From: Candidatus Sulfotelmatobacter sp.
GTDB lineage: Bacteria > Acidobacteriota > Terriglobia > Terriglobales > Acidobacteriaceae
Length of the DNA stretch: 64,000 nucleotides
Direction: 5' to 3'
Assembly: GCA_036500765.1 (NCBI GenBank)
Contig: DASYBM010000004.1
Location: forward strand, 186,001 to 250,000
The notes below the pieces were generated by a model. It was given only the letters and a program-made list of their open reading frames with translations, was not told where the DNA came from and did not search any database. The translations under genes were made by a program, and so were the position numbers. Each line of letters opens with the position of its first letter. The first letter of the stretch is position 1. Positions 34,239-43,087 of the stretch are shown here, in pieces.

Positions 34239-35162
34239 ATGAATAGAGCCCCCAGACTATTATTCGCGTTCCTGCTGGCAACCGGCCCGGCGACCTTGCC
34301 GTCCGGGGCGCGTTTGATGGCTATCCCGGCGGAACAGCCGACAGCCAAAGGCCAGGTGGATCCGAGAGCCGCTCTGAAGCCCGTCGCCGCAAAGGCGCCG
34401 GACATTCCCTCCGACAGTCCCTCGAATGACTTCGAAATTCAAAGCGAGCAGCAATTGCTGGTTCTGGCGAACCAGGCACGCCGGCAAGCGGGCGAGCCCT
34501 CCCTTACGTTGGATCCCGGACTCACAAGTGCGGCCCGGACTCACGCCCAGGCTATGCTGACAGCGCAGCAGCTTTCCCATCAATTTGACGGCGAGCCCTC
34601 CCTACCCCAACGCTTGGCAGATCGAACTATCCTGCAACTGGATCGCGAAGCGGAGAATGTTGCGCTCGATTATGACGCCCGGCAAGGCCACGAGCATCTC
34701 ATGCTCTCCGCCCCGCATCGCGCCAACCTGCTCAACCCGGTCTACAACGTGGTCGGATTGGGCGTGGTGCGCAGCGGAGATCGCCTGTACATTGTGCAAG
34801 ACTTCGGCCATGCCCTCCCCAACTATTCCCCGGATGAATTGAAGGACCGCATCGTGAAAGCAGTGAATCAGATGCGCCGTCAGGCTCGCCAGCCGGGCCT
34901 TCAGAGGCGCGAACTGCCTGCAGCGGACGATGTGGCTTGCTCCATGGCACAAGCCGACACGCTGGCGACTCCCGCGGCGCAGAATTTTGCGCCAAACTCG
35001 ACCGTCTTTACTTTCACCACCTTGCATCCGGAACAGCTGCCCGCCGAAACCGAACGCGCCATCGCGAGCCGCAACTTGCACAGCGTCACCACCGGCGCCT
35101 GCTACGGTCGCACCGATACCTATCCTACGGGAGCGTATTGGGTGGTGCTGTCGCTGGAGTGA
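34239..35162 (+). CDS. Secreted CAP/SCP-domain protein
   Basis: A 307-residue protein with a signal peptide (LLFAFLLATGPATLPSGA). The CAP domain begins near residue 70: LLVLANQARRQAGEPSL, a first His in THAQAM, HQFDG, GEN-like AENVA, and GHEHLMLSAPHRANLLNPVYNVVGLGV. The C-terminal third has no known domain. CAP proteins in bacteria are exported, with unknown or lytic roles. The start ATG at 34239 precedes the signal peptide. Divergent from rmuC by about 150 bases. Confidence 0.85.
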   Translation: MNRAPRLLFAFLLATGPATLPSGARLMAIPAEQPTAKGQVDPRAALKPVAAKAPDIPSDSPSNDFEIQSEQQLLVLANQARRQAGEPSLTLDPGLTSAARTHAQAMLTAQQLSHQFDGEPSLPQRLADRTILQLDREAENVALDYDARQGHEHLMLSAPHRANLLNPVYNVVGLGVVRSGDRLYIVQDFGHALPNYSPDELKDRIVKAVNQMRRQARQPGLQRRELPAADDVACSMAQADTLATPAAQNFAPNSTVFTFTTLHPEQLPAETERAIASRNLHSVTTGACYGRTDTYPTGAYWVVLSLE

Positions 35163-35453
35163 CCTGTGCCTTGTTTATTGGCCTGCCGATCCAAAGGCAG
35201 AGTCTTCAAAGTCTCCGTCCACCAGAACGGGAATTGAGCGATTTCCCAATCATCTTCCGCCAGTAACGCGATGCGCCCCTTTGCAAAGAACTGTAAAGCC
35301 TCTGGATTTTTTTCGCGGCATCAGCCAAGCTAAAGGCGCGACGCCGGTTTGGTCAGGACGCTGGTTCGGCCCGATTGACGCGCCTATCCTGTTGCTCCTC
35401 CATACTGGGATGTCGCTGCTCTTCCCGCATTAGTTTGCTTTGGAGATTGGGTC

Positions 35454-36860
35454 ATGTTTCGACGAGGGATTTCCTTCCTTGCGATCAACGCTCTGCTTCT
35501 GGCGGCCTCCGGTCTCGCGTTTCCGCCGACGGCGACTGCGCAGCGTCACGGCGGAAATGGCATGCCCGGAAGTGGACTGGCTGGCAGCCGTCCGGACGGC
35601 GTCGAAGTGAAGGACAGCCTGAAGGACTTCCACCAAATCTTAGCGTTACAGGCGACCGCCGAACAGATCACCGAATTCCAGTCTTGGATCAAGAGCACAG
35701 AGGCCGCGCGAACCACACTGGAAGTGTTCCAGGAAACTTTGCGCAATCAAAACGCCGCAGCCGAGCCCGCAGCCCTGAATCCGGCGATCGACAAGGCCAG
35801 GAATGAGAACGGAAAGTTCCAGGAGGGGTTTTCTCCCGCCCAAAAAAGCGGCCTGAAAGAAATCGTCAAGCGATTGAATAAAGCGGACGCCAATCTGGAA
35901 CAGGAACAGAAGGTATTCGGTCAGAGTCTAACTCTCAAACTCACCGGCACCGAGCTTGCAACGCGGGTGGAGACTTTCGACAAAGCACTCGCCGATTACC
36001 ACGACGAACAACTTGCCCTGGGAAGAGCCATGAGTATCGTGCTGGCTAGCGGCCAGGACGTCGCCTTCACTCTTCCACAGCTAACAAATCACGTGACGAT
36101 TCAAGGCCGCACGATTGCTGTTCCGGTTGCGGGAGCGCTCATGCAGACTGCGGCGCTCAACGGCAGGCGCACCTTCAACCTCGGGATGACGGTCGAGTTG
36201 TCCGATCTGCAAGAAAAGTTTCTCGACCTCTTGCGCGCCCAACTCGAAACCAACGAAACCTGCGGCCAACGGATCGCCATCCGCCAGGCGTCGCTCATGC
36301 CCGCGGCTCCGGCGAGTCTGATTGTCGTCCGTTTGCATTTTGAGCGATGGATGTGCACTCGCTACCTGGGCCAGGTAAGCGCGAACGAATTGGCAGAATC
36401 CGACGGAACGGTTGAGATCAAACTCGCCGCGGTCATAGAAAATCACTCGCCAGACGCATCGAAGCCGGACACGCTCAAGCCCGACGCGTTGAAGCTGGTC
36501 GCCACTTTCGGCCGCATCGATGCCACCGGCATGCTCGATGACTCATTGCGCTCCGGCTCGCTCGGCGAGGATTTACGCGATGCAGTAGTTCAGTCGGTTC
36601 GATCCGCAATCTTGGCGGGAGTCGATTCCCAAACCGCGCTTCCGCCTGCGCTCCAGAACTCGGCCGCCATTCAGAAGGCGAAATTCGAGAACACTGGCGT
36701 CGGAGGCTTGAGCGTCGTGCTTGAAGGACAGATTGAAATCTCCAACGAGCAAGCCGACCAGCTGGCCAATCGGCTGAATCAAACCTTATCGGCGCAAGGA
36801 ACGCCAGCGCAAGCCATGCCCGCGAAAGAAACCACACTGAAAACTACTCCTTCACAATAG
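35454..36860 (+). CDS. Exported protein of unknown function (468 aa)
   Basis: Signal peptide (LAINALLLAASGLAF, cut probably after TATAQ), then a helical, charged N-terminal region (~50-190) with possible coiled coil (FHQILALQATAEQITEFQSW) and a beta-rich C-terminal half. No recognised domain. The C-terminal ~30 residues are Ala/Gln/Pro/Thr-rich and low in complexity. About 290 bases without a gene precede it; I see no riboswitch there. Confidence 0.7.
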   Translation: MFRRGISFLAINALLLAASGLAFPPTATAQRHGGNGMPGSGLAGSRPDGVEVKDSLKDFHQILALQATAEQITEFQSWIKSTEAARTTLEVFQETLRNQNAAAEPAALNPAIDKARNENGKFQEGFSPAQKSGLKEIVKRLNKADANLEQEQKVFGQSLTLKLTGTELATRVETFDKALADYHDEQLALGRAMSIVLASGQDVAFTLPQLTNHVTIQGRTIAVPVAGALMQTAALNGRRTFNLGMTVELSDLQEKFLDLLRAQLETNETCGQRIAIRQASLMPAAPASLIVVRLHFERWMCTRYLGQVSANELAESDGTVEIKLAAVIENHSPDASKPDTLKPDALKLVATFGRIDATGMLDDSLRSGSLGEDLRDAVVQSVRSAILAGVDSQTALPPALQNSAAIQKAKFENTGVGGLSVVLEGQIEISNEQADQLANRLNQTLSAQGTPAQAMPAKETTLKTTPSQ

Positions 36861-36917
36861 CCCTCGGGCTGCGGTGCCATCCCTGACGTAGTGTGCTTCA
36901 GGAGCAGCGAGAACCCG

Positions 36918-36952
36918 GCCCGAGCGGAGTAGAAGGGATCTCCCGCTTAACC
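36918..36952 (+). repeat. Dispersed GGGATCTCCC repeat copy
   Basis: GCCCGAGCGGAGTAGAAGGG and following TCTCCCGCTTAACC match 24865-24900 (GCCCGGAGCGGAGTCGGAGGG, then ATCTCACGCTTAACC) with few changes. It shares GGGATCTCCC (36935-36944) with the arms flanking the GIY-YIG gene. Confidence 0.7.
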
Positions 36953-37023
36953 CTCTTGATCTCCGTCTGCGCAAGCGATTCATGTGCTACTCTTGGCCCA
37001 GCCCTCCGTCTGTGATTCCGTCC

Positions 37024-38010
37024 ATGGGATCCTCCGCACAAGTTCGTTCGCCCCGGACTCGTCCGTACGACATCCGCTTCGGTACGGCTGGCTGGTCCTA
37101 CAAGGACTGGGATGGAATCTTCTATCCGCCGGGAATGCGGCACCGCAAGACGCATCCGCTGGATTACCTGGCGCGTTTCTTCGATACCACCGAGATCAAT
37201 ACTTCGTTCTACGGCCCCATCAAAGCGCAACTGGCGAAATTGTGGTGCCGGAGGGTCGCGGAGGTCAGTCCACGCTTTCTGTTTACCGCCAAGCTATATC
37301 GCGCCTTCACCCACTCGCCGATCGCAGTCATGGAGCCAACTTCCGCAGCCACGATTCGCCCTACCGACGATGACGAAGCCCGCACTCGCGAGGGCCTCGA
37401 CGCCCTCGCCAACGAGGGCCGCCTCGGCGCGCTGCTCATCCAGTTTCCCGTCTCGTTCAAAAACACTTCGCTGAACCGCGAGTACCTCGACCGGCTCCTG
37501 CGGCAGTTTATTGAATATCCACGCGTTGTCGAGGTGCGCGATTCCAGTTGGAACAGCCCCGAAACCTTGGCGGCCTTCGCCCAGAAAAACGTCGCCTTTT
37601 GCAATATCGATCAACCCGTTCTCGGCCGCTCGCTCGCGCCCACCGATCATGTCACTGCGCCGATCGCGTATGTGCGGTTGCATGGCCGCAATTATGACCA
37701 GTGGTTTGATTCCGACAACCGCAACGATCGCTACAACTATCTGTACAGCGAGAGGGAATTGGCAGGTTGGAAGGAACGCATTGAAAATGTCGCCGAAAAA
37801 GCCCAGGCAACCTACGTCATCACCAATAATCATTTTGAAAGCAAAGCCGGCGTGAACGCCCTCGAGTTGAAAGCGATGGTGACGGGCAAACGCGTCGCAG
37901 CCCCGCCGACGCTGCTCCAGAAATATCCTGAGCTGCGAAGATTCGCCGATGCGAAGCAGGATGAGGAGGAAGATCAAGATGGAGATGCGCGGCTGCCACT
38001 CCAGGCGTAG
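37024..38010 (+). CDS. DUF72 family protein (YecE-like)
   Basis: A TIM-barrel-like DUF72 protein of about 328 residues. Conserved features: FGTAGWSYKDWDGIFYP at the start, INTSFYG, RFLFTAKLYRAFTH, LGALLIQFPVSF, VEVRDSSW, AYVRLHGRN and ITNNHFESKAGVNAL. Biochemical function is unknown. The frame is open to an ATG at 36982; ATG at 37024 places the conserved core nearer the N-terminus. No neighbour suggests a pathway. Confidence 0.9.
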   Translation: MGSSAQVRSPRTRPYDIRFGTAGWSYKDWDGIFYPPGMRHRKTHPLDYLARFFDTTEINTSFYGPIKAQLAKLWCRRVAEVSPRFLFTAKLYRAFTHSPIAVMEPTSAATIRPTDDDEARTREGLDALANEGRLGALLIQFPVSFKNTSLNREYLDRLLRQFIEYPRVVEVRDSSWNSPETLAAFAQKNVAFCNIDQPVLGRSLAPTDHVTAPIAYVRLHGRNYDQWFDSDNRNDRYNYLYSERELAGWKERIENVAEKAQATYVITNNHFESKAGVNALELKAMVTGKRVAAPPTLLQKYPELRRFADAKQDEEEDQDGDARLPLQA

Positions 38011-38085
38011 TTCCACGGGCATTTGGTCATGCCATCATAGTGCCGCCGTCGTCCTACAGTCTTTTTAAAGTTCGTCAGGAGAATC

Positions 38086-38829
38086 ATGAGTCAAGGCAAC
38101 TTTATTCCAGTTGAAATTAATGCCAGCTCTCGACGCGACCTCGCCGAGCGCGGGTTCAGTCGTCGGCCGCTCAGAATTGATTTGGACGTCGCTCGCACCC
38201 TGGAAGCCTTAGCCCATGCTGCGTGGTCCGTTCCGAGAGACAAGTATTACGAAGGCGGCGACCGGTACCGTTCCTTGAATCGCCTGCGAGCGGAGATTGT
38301 CGAGGGCGGAGTAAACGTGTGGCCGACTGAGGAGAGCACGCCCTACGTACAACTGGAAAAATACAACACGACCCTAGGTGGTCAGCCGCGTGAGTACGCC
38401 GCCCTGTCCCAGGAGATCGCCGGCACCCTGGGAGTTTGCAAGCTGATCGCTTATCACCTTCGTTACCTGCCGCTCTCCGCGGTCGGTACGCGATATCTCG
38501 TCAACCTGCATGTCATCCGATTCACGGCTACGCCGGGACGCCCGTGTGATACCAGTCCGCCGGGATTACATAAAGACGGAGAAAAATATATTGCCACGCA
38601 CCTGCTGGCTTGCTGCGGCGTTCAAGGCGGAGAAGTCGTCATTACCGACAATGACAAACGCGAAACAGATCGCTTCACGCTGCGCGAACACGGGGAGTGT
38701 TACATCTTCGACGACGAACGCATTTGGCATATGTTGACGCCAGTTGTAGCGCGGGAGGGCAATCAATACGCCTACCGTGACACGCTGGCCTTCGACATGC
38801 TGCCCGAAGGCTGGGAGGCCACCAACTGA
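38086..38829 (+). CDS. 2-oxoglutarate/Fe(II) dioxygenase (BsmA/IDO-like)
   Basis: A 247-residue protein resembling the family that includes Bacillus L-isoleucine 4-hydroxylase. The iron triad is visible as HKD (GLHKDGEKYI, about residues 161-165) and a later His in RIWHMLTPV; the Arg for 2-oxoglutarate is likely in YRDTLAFD. Members hydroxylate free amino acids, which would fit the two amino-acid permeases 20 kb away only loosely. AGGAGA lies four bases before the start. Monocistronic. Confidence 0.8.
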   Translation: MSQGNFIPVEINASSRRDLAERGFSRRPLRIDLDVARTLEALAHAAWSVPRDKYYEGGDRYRSLNRLRAEIVEGGVNVWPTEESTPYVQLEKYNTTLGGQPREYAALSQEIAGTLGVCKLIAYHLRYLPLSAVGTRYLVNLHVIRFTATPGRPCDTSPPGLHKDGEKYIATHLLACCGVQGGEVVITDNDKRETDRFTLREHGECYIFDDERIWHMLTPVVAREGNQYAYRDTLAFDMLPEGWEATN

Positions 38830-38958
38830 TCGGTGATAGCACGAGAGGCGAAAAAGTGCAGGTGATGAGCGCCGTGGAAAAAGCGCAAGGATGCGCCCCC
38901 AACGTTTCGGAACGGGAAGGCAGGACCGAAATGGATCGGTGTGCCACCAGCTTGCCCG

Positions 38959-39582
38959 TTAGCCGCAAAAGCGCTCTGAGCCTACCCACAGTTGAGCCAG
39001 GTCTTTGAGATTGTGTTTGTATGTTCGCGTTACCAGGTATTCTTTCCCACCTTTTACCCGCAGCCTGTACTCTCCCGTCGATAAAGGTTGGATCTCCTCG
39101 ACGGCCGAAATATTCACGACGACGGAGCGGTGGATGCGAATAAAACCGTAGGGCTTGAGCTTCTCCGCCATGGACGAGAGGGACTCGTGCAGCAAATAGG
39201 GATTGGGTCGGTGTCGTAATGAAATGTAATTACCTTCGGCTTGCACTGCCACAATCTCGGCTAAATTCAAGAATATGATCCTGCCCTTGGCCTTGAACGC
39301 GATTCGTGGCGCGTGTCGTTTTGCGATCACCTCCAACTGCCGCAAGACTCGGAGGAGGTTTGCGGCATCAAGTCGGGTTAGTGGAAGCAACGATGGATCT
39401 GCGAGTTCGCAGAGCTTGTCGTCCGCTGTCGATTCAAGAGTGTAATCCCGTCTACTCTTAGTGGAGCGAATCGTATCTCGCCGCAGTGGGCCAGCCGAGA
39501 GTTCCGCATTGGCGCTAGCGGCTTGTTGAAGAAACATCTCACGTGCAATAGCCGTCTGATCCCGAATTTCGCTTGCGCTCAT
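38959..39582 (-). CDS. Stand-alone LytTR DNA-binding regulator
   Basis: A 207-residue protein. The last ~110 residues form a LytTR domain (RIIFLNLAEIVAVQAEGNYI, SLSSMAEKL, FIRIHRSVVVNISAVEEIQP, KGGKEYLVTRTY). There is no receiver domain; the N-terminal ~90 residues match nothing I know. It may therefore respond to something other than a histidine kinase. It lies alone, downstream of no sensor gene. Confidence 0.85.
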   Translation of the reverse strand: MSASEIRDQTAIAREMFLQQAASANAELSAGPLRRDTIRSTKSRRDYTLESTADDKLCELADPSLLPLTRLDAANLLRVLRQLEVIAKRHAPRIAFKAKGRIIFLNLAEIVAVQAEGNYISLRHRPNPYLLHESLSSMAEKLKPYGFIRIHRSVVVNISAVEEIQPLSTGEYRLRVKGGKEYLVTRTYKHNLKDLAQLWVGSERFCG

Positions 39583-39688
39583 ATAGAACCGTTGCTCTCT
39601 CGTTTGGACTTCCTGGTACGCGAAGTGAGATTGACGAGTGGGCGGCGTCTCGATGGAATGGCCCCAGGCCTTACCTTCCAGATGAAAG

Positions 39689-40168
39689 TTACTTCTGCCC
39701 AGTGCTCACTGCTGACGGAAAACTGGATTGCTCGCCGAAATAACACTCAATGGATTGCAACTTTCCATTCTTGATTCGGAGATACTCCACGTTCCGGAAC
39801 GATTTACCGTCTTTGGTGTGGCAAAGATACTTCACAAAAGCATCGTCCGCGCCAGTGGTGATTCGCTCCAGGTCAAAGTGTCCAATGAAATCGATCTGTG
39901 TTTCCCAGCATCGTGTTTTGAAAGTGCTCTTACTGATGTGGTCGTCGCCGGCCGCGCTCGAAAAGGTGAAATCATCGGCGAGCAGGCTATCCACGGGACT
40001 CCAGTCTTTCTTCTCCCAGGCTTTGTACCACCTCCGGACGATTTCCTCATTCGTTGAGTTCTGCGCTCCCGCGCTGGCACTTGCCGGGCGCGGCAGGCTT
40101 ACGGCGCCAGCGAGAGCGCAGGCTCCGGTCGCGAGCAGATTCCTGCGCGACACTGCGGCTGTTGTCAT
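39689..40168 (-). CDS. Tat-exported SnoaL/NTF2-like protein
   Basis: A 159-residue protein with a twin-arginine signal (SRRNLLATGACALAGAVS) followed by a cone-shaped NTF2-like domain (IVRRWYKAWEKKDWSPVDSLLADDFTF). Such domains serve as small-molecule enzymes or binding proteins; the activity here is unknown. AAAGGAG lies before the start. The 20-bp palindrome 60 bases upstream and the tetR gene just beyond indicate repression by the TetR protein. Confidence 0.8.
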   Translation of the reverse strand: MTTAAVSRRNLLATGACALAGAVSLPRPASASAGAQNSTNEEIVRRWYKAWEKKDWSPVDSLLADDFTFSSAAGDDHISKSTFKTRCWETQIDFIGHFDLERITTGADDAFVKYLCHTKDGKSFRNVEYLRIKNGKLQSIECYFGEQSSFPSAVSTGQK

Positions 40169-40228
40169 TGTTCATTCTCCTTTTGGTGAGGTAGTGTGAA
40201 GCGCTCCTGCCGATATCGACATTCCTAG

Positions 40229-40248
40229 CATACAAACCGGTTGGTATG
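40229..40248. promoter_or_regulatory. TetR-type operator palindrome
   Basis: CATACAAACCGGTTGGTATG is a 20-bp palindrome with one mismatched pair. It sits in the 109-bp gap between tetR and the SnoaL-like gene, upstream of the latter. A related CATACCAACC half-site occurs at 40970-40979, at the tetR start. Length and symmetry fit TetR dimer operators. Confidence 0.75.
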
Positions 40249-40276
40249 TAAACCTCGCCTACCGCAGCAGATGCGA

Positions 40277-40972
40277 TCAGCCTTTCCTGCGGTTGCCCGG
40301 AACGCGAAGAGAATTCAGCCAGCCCACGATGTTTCTGATTCCCACTTCCCACACCTTCGCATTCTGGGCGTTCTTGGCTAATAAGGTGTAGCCCTCGTAG
40401 GTTGCGATCAGAAAGCCGGCAGTTTCCTCTGGGACCAAGTCGCGGCGGACCGTCCTTTCCGACTGTCCCCTGCGCAAAGCGGTGGCAATGCCTTCTTGCC
40501 AGCCGTTGAAGATCCTCTCCAATCGCTTGCGGAATCGTTCATCCAGGGGAGACATCTCCTGCGCCAAATTGACCAGGGGACAACCGCCCCGTACGTCATT
40601 GGGCCGAACTGAGGTAGCTTGAACAATGTCGATCAACGTATCGACGGGATCCTTACAGTGCTTCAGAGGACCTAACCACTTGTCGCGGGTGAGGGTGGCG
40701 ACGAATTCTTCGACGATGGCGTAGCCTAAGGCTTCCTTGCTTTTGAAGTGGTAGTACAGCGCTCCTTTAGTGACGCCGGTTGAGGCCAGAATTGTGTCCA
40801 GGCTGGCGCTTTGGAAACCGGATATGTAGATTTCGCGGGATGCCGCTTGCAGCAAGCGCTCCCGCGTGCGCTCAGGATCGCGCAACCTGGTCGGTCTATG
40901 TTTCGTCAATCTATGTTTCGTCGCTCTGTGTTTCATAGCTCTAGGTTTCGACTTCTTGCGTGGCGCTAACAT
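40277..40972 (-). CDS. TetR-family transcriptional regulator with a basic repeat tail
   Basis: A ~231-residue repressor. After a basic N-terminal tail the TetR HTH is clear: TRERLLQAASREIYISGF, SLDTILASTGVTKGALYYHF, KSKEALGYAIVEEF. The C-terminal part (GGCPLVNLAQEMSPLDERF) is the TetR_C_16/LmrA-like ligand domain. The tail contains KHRAT, KHRLT, KHRPT repeats made by 15-bp tandem DNA units. ATG at 40972 lies inside a CATAC...GTATG sequence (40970-40985), which suggests autoregulation or that the true start is the ATG at 40936. Confidence 0.9.
   Translation of the reverse strand: MLAPRKKSKPRAMKHRATKHRLTKHRPTRLRDPERTRERLLQAASREIYISGFQSASLDTILASTGVTKGALYYHFKSKEALGYAIVEEFVATLTRDKWLGPLKHCKDPVDTLIDIVQATSVRPNDVRGGCPLVNLAQEMSPLDERFRKRLERIFNGWQEGIATALRRGQSERTVRRDLVPEETAGFLIATYEGYTLLAKNAQNAKVWEVGIRNIVGWLNSLRVPGNRRKG
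40895..40954 (-). repeat. Four 15-bp tandem repeats in the tetR N-terminus
   Basis: Units TCTATGTTTCGTCAA, TCTATGTTTCGTCGC, TCTGTGTTTCATAGC and TCTAGGTTTCGACTT follow one another without gaps. On the minus strand they encode five-residue units KxR-AT type (KHRAT, KHRLT, KHRPT). The copy number could vary by slippage without breaking the frame. Confidence 0.8.
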
Positions 40973-41269
40973 ACCAACCAGTATGGATGCTAACGAACCG
41001 CGAGTCAATCGAATTGTCCCAGCTGCCGCTCCCGTTCTCGAATTTCGTAACATCATCCCTGTTTTTATGGAAAAGTGGAGAACAAGCCCGCTCAGTCATT
41101 TCGAGGTCGTCCCCAGAGATTGTTAGGCCGCCACTCTGCTGCGCCGGTCGACATGTCTGGCCCGTTGGATCACGTAATCGTTGCAAACATGGACCACCAC
41201 ATGCTCCCTCAGTTGCTAGTCAGCAGGCCATCTCGGCATGGCAACTTTCACCAAAGGAAAAGAGGGGAC

Positions 41270-42559
41270 ATGAACACGTTAAGACGTTTGCAGAATTTCT
41301 CGATACCGTGGGTCACGATGATAGTTCTGGCTTGCTTGAGCAATGCGTCCGCGCAAGCGCGCTACAAAGTTCAGGATTTGGGCGCTCAACACCCTGACAA
41401 CCTGGGCATGGCCATGGGCCTCAATAATTCCGGCGCGACGTTGAACATGGATCAACTTCTGGATCATTTCACCCTTTCCACCCTCTACCCGCCCGTGTCA
41501 GGCACCGATCGGATCAACAAAGACGGCGTCAATACTGAACTCGGCACGCTTGGAGGAAAGAACAGTTCGATCAATTGGAACGGAATCAACGACCCCGGGC
41601 AAGCCGTCGGTATGTCCGAAACATCTGTTCCGGATCCGAATGGCGAAGATCTTTGCGGTATGGGCACGCACCTTACCTGTCTTCCGTTTCTTTGGCAAAA
41701 CGGCACCATGAGCGCTCTCCCAACGGTGGGCGGGAATAACGGGCAGGCCAGCGCCATCAATAACAGCGGACAAGTCGCAGGATATGCGGAAAATGGTATC
41801 GCGGACTCCACCTGCCCGCAGGGCACGGTGAATTTTATGGTTGACCTGCCGGTGATGTGGGACAAAGGCATAGCCATGGCTCTGCCTACGATCGATGGCG
41901 AACCAGACGGGGTCGCATACGGCATCAGCAATAAAGGCCAGGCCGTAGGCTACTCAGGAACCTGCACCGCAGCGAATTACGCCGTAGTGTGGGAAAACGG
42001 CACTGCCACCGCGCTTCAGGACCTCGGAACTCCGGGCGCCATAGCGTTCGCCATTAACGGCCACAGCCAAATTGTTGGGCAAGCCATTAACTCTGACGGC
42101 ACCGCTATGGCCGCTCTTTGGCAGAACAATACAGTCACAGGTCTCGGCGTTCTGCCGGGGGATGCTAGCTCCTTTGCCACCAGCATCAACAGCCGGGGCC
42201 AGGTGGTGGGAAGCACCTTTGACTCCAGTGCCAACTGGTCCCACGGCTTCATCTGGCAGAACGGCGTGATGACCGACCTTAACAAACTATTTCCCGCAAG
42301 TTCCAACCTCTTCGTAATCTCGGCTAGCAACATCAATGAGAGCGGACAAATCGCGGGTATGGCGGTGGATATGGCCGACCGGCAGGGGAGACCTATCGTC
42401 CACGCCTTTCTGGCAACCCCGGTAGACGAGGACCTGGGCAGGTCGATGGCAGAGGTCGTACCTACGCATCCGAAAATCACCTTGCCCGCGGCGAATGTTG
42501 GCAAGCTGCTTTCGCCGAGGTCCGCACACTGCTCAATCCACGATAACGGCGCTTTCTGA
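41270..42559 (+). CDS. Secreted HAF-repeat protein
   Basis: A 429-residue exported protein: signal peptide (WVTMIVLACLSNASAQA), then about seven HAF-type repeats, each with an IN..GQ.VG core (INNSGQVAGYA, ISNKGQAVGYS, INSRGQVVGST, INESGQIAGMA) followed by a W.NG..T.L strand. These are thought to form an extracellular beta-propeller-like fold of unknown function, abundant in Acidobacteriota and Planctomycetes. The ATG at 41270 with AGAGGGG just before is preferred to the longer frame from 41075. A hairpin follows the stop. Confidence 0.85.
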   Translation: MNTLRRLQNFSIPWVTMIVLACLSNASAQARYKVQDLGAQHPDNLGMAMGLNNSGATLNMDQLLDHFTLSTLYPPVSGTDRINKDGVNTELGTLGGKNSSINWNGINDPGQAVGMSETSVPDPNGEDLCGMGTHLTCLPFLWQNGTMSALPTVGGNNGQASAINNSGQVAGYAENGIADSTCPQGTVNFMVDLPVMWDKGIAMALPTIDGEPDGVAYGISNKGQAVGYSGTCTAANYAVVWENGTATALQDLGTPGAIAFAINGHSQIVGQAINSDGTAMAALWQNNTVTGLGVLPGDASSFATSINSRGQVVGSTFDSSANWSHGFIWQNGVMTDLNKLFPASSNLFVISASNINESGQIAGMAVDMADRQGRPIVHAFLATPVDEDLGRSMAEVVPTHPKITLPAANVGKLLSPRSAHCSIHDNGAF

Positions 42560-42573
42560 GCTTTCGCACCTTG

Positions 42574-42608
42574 CATTCCGGCCATGCGCGAAGCGCAAGG
42601 CCGGAATG
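42574..42608 (+). terminator. Perfect hairpin after the HAF-repeat gene
   Basis: CATTCCGGCC and GGCCGGAATG pair perfectly, with an inner TGCGC/GCGCA stem and a GAA loop. It starts 15 bases after the stop codon. There is no T-run. Confidence 0.65.
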
Positions 42609-42652
42609 TGGGGTACAACGTCACGCCGACGATTGCCATTGAGGAATCTCTT

Positions 42653-42949
42653 GTGCCGCGTATTCGCCATTGCGTGGAATGCCCGAATTGCCACGTTCTG
42701 TATGTCGTGTCGCTTAGCCCGTATCGCAACGGGTCTTACCTCATACCAACCATGCGTGGTTGTTCGCGCGAGTATGCGTTGTATTGCTCTTGCAGAAGAG
42801 GAAGCGCGGCCAGGGTGTGGAGATGGAGCGAGGTGAAGGCCTGCGAGATATCGAAAGCAGCTTATGATCGTGGCTACGGCACAAGCGACGAAGTTTTCTC
42901 GATCAATGCTCGGCCTCGGAATGTGTGGGGCAACTGGCCCAGCCTTTGA
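42653..42949 (+). CDS. Small Cys-rich protein of unknown function
   Basis: A 98-residue frame: CVECPNCHVLYVV near the start, then SPYRNGSYLIP, LYCSCRR and the end SKAAYDRGYGTSDE. The CPNC/CSC pairs suggest zinc binding. I believe similar small proteins recur in Acidobacteriota, but cannot confirm this here. Start GTG at 42653 with GAGGA nine bases upstream is preferred to an ATG at 42584 that lies within the hairpin. It may be a real but unexplained gene or a decaying copy. Confidence 0.5.
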   Translation: MPRIRHCVECPNCHVLYVVSLSPYRNGSYLIPTMRGCSREYALYCSCRRGSAARVWRWSEVKACEISKAAYDRGYGTSDEVFSINARPRNVWGNWPSL

Positions 42950-43087
42950 GAACGAGGATATTTCATCCCGACAATGGCTGCCCCACTCTTTCGGGTTCGC
43001 TGCGAAAGGGTGGGCACCCGCCGCAGCAACAGAGGTGGGTCCCGAATCCTCGCGTTGTTGCGCTTCCTCTGCAAATAGCCAATGAAT

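Noticed and set aside
35163-35453. Possible c-di-GMP or other riboswitch in the gap before the 468-residue secreted protein
   Set aside because: Scattered G/C-rich words are present but no conserved aptamer core could be matched.
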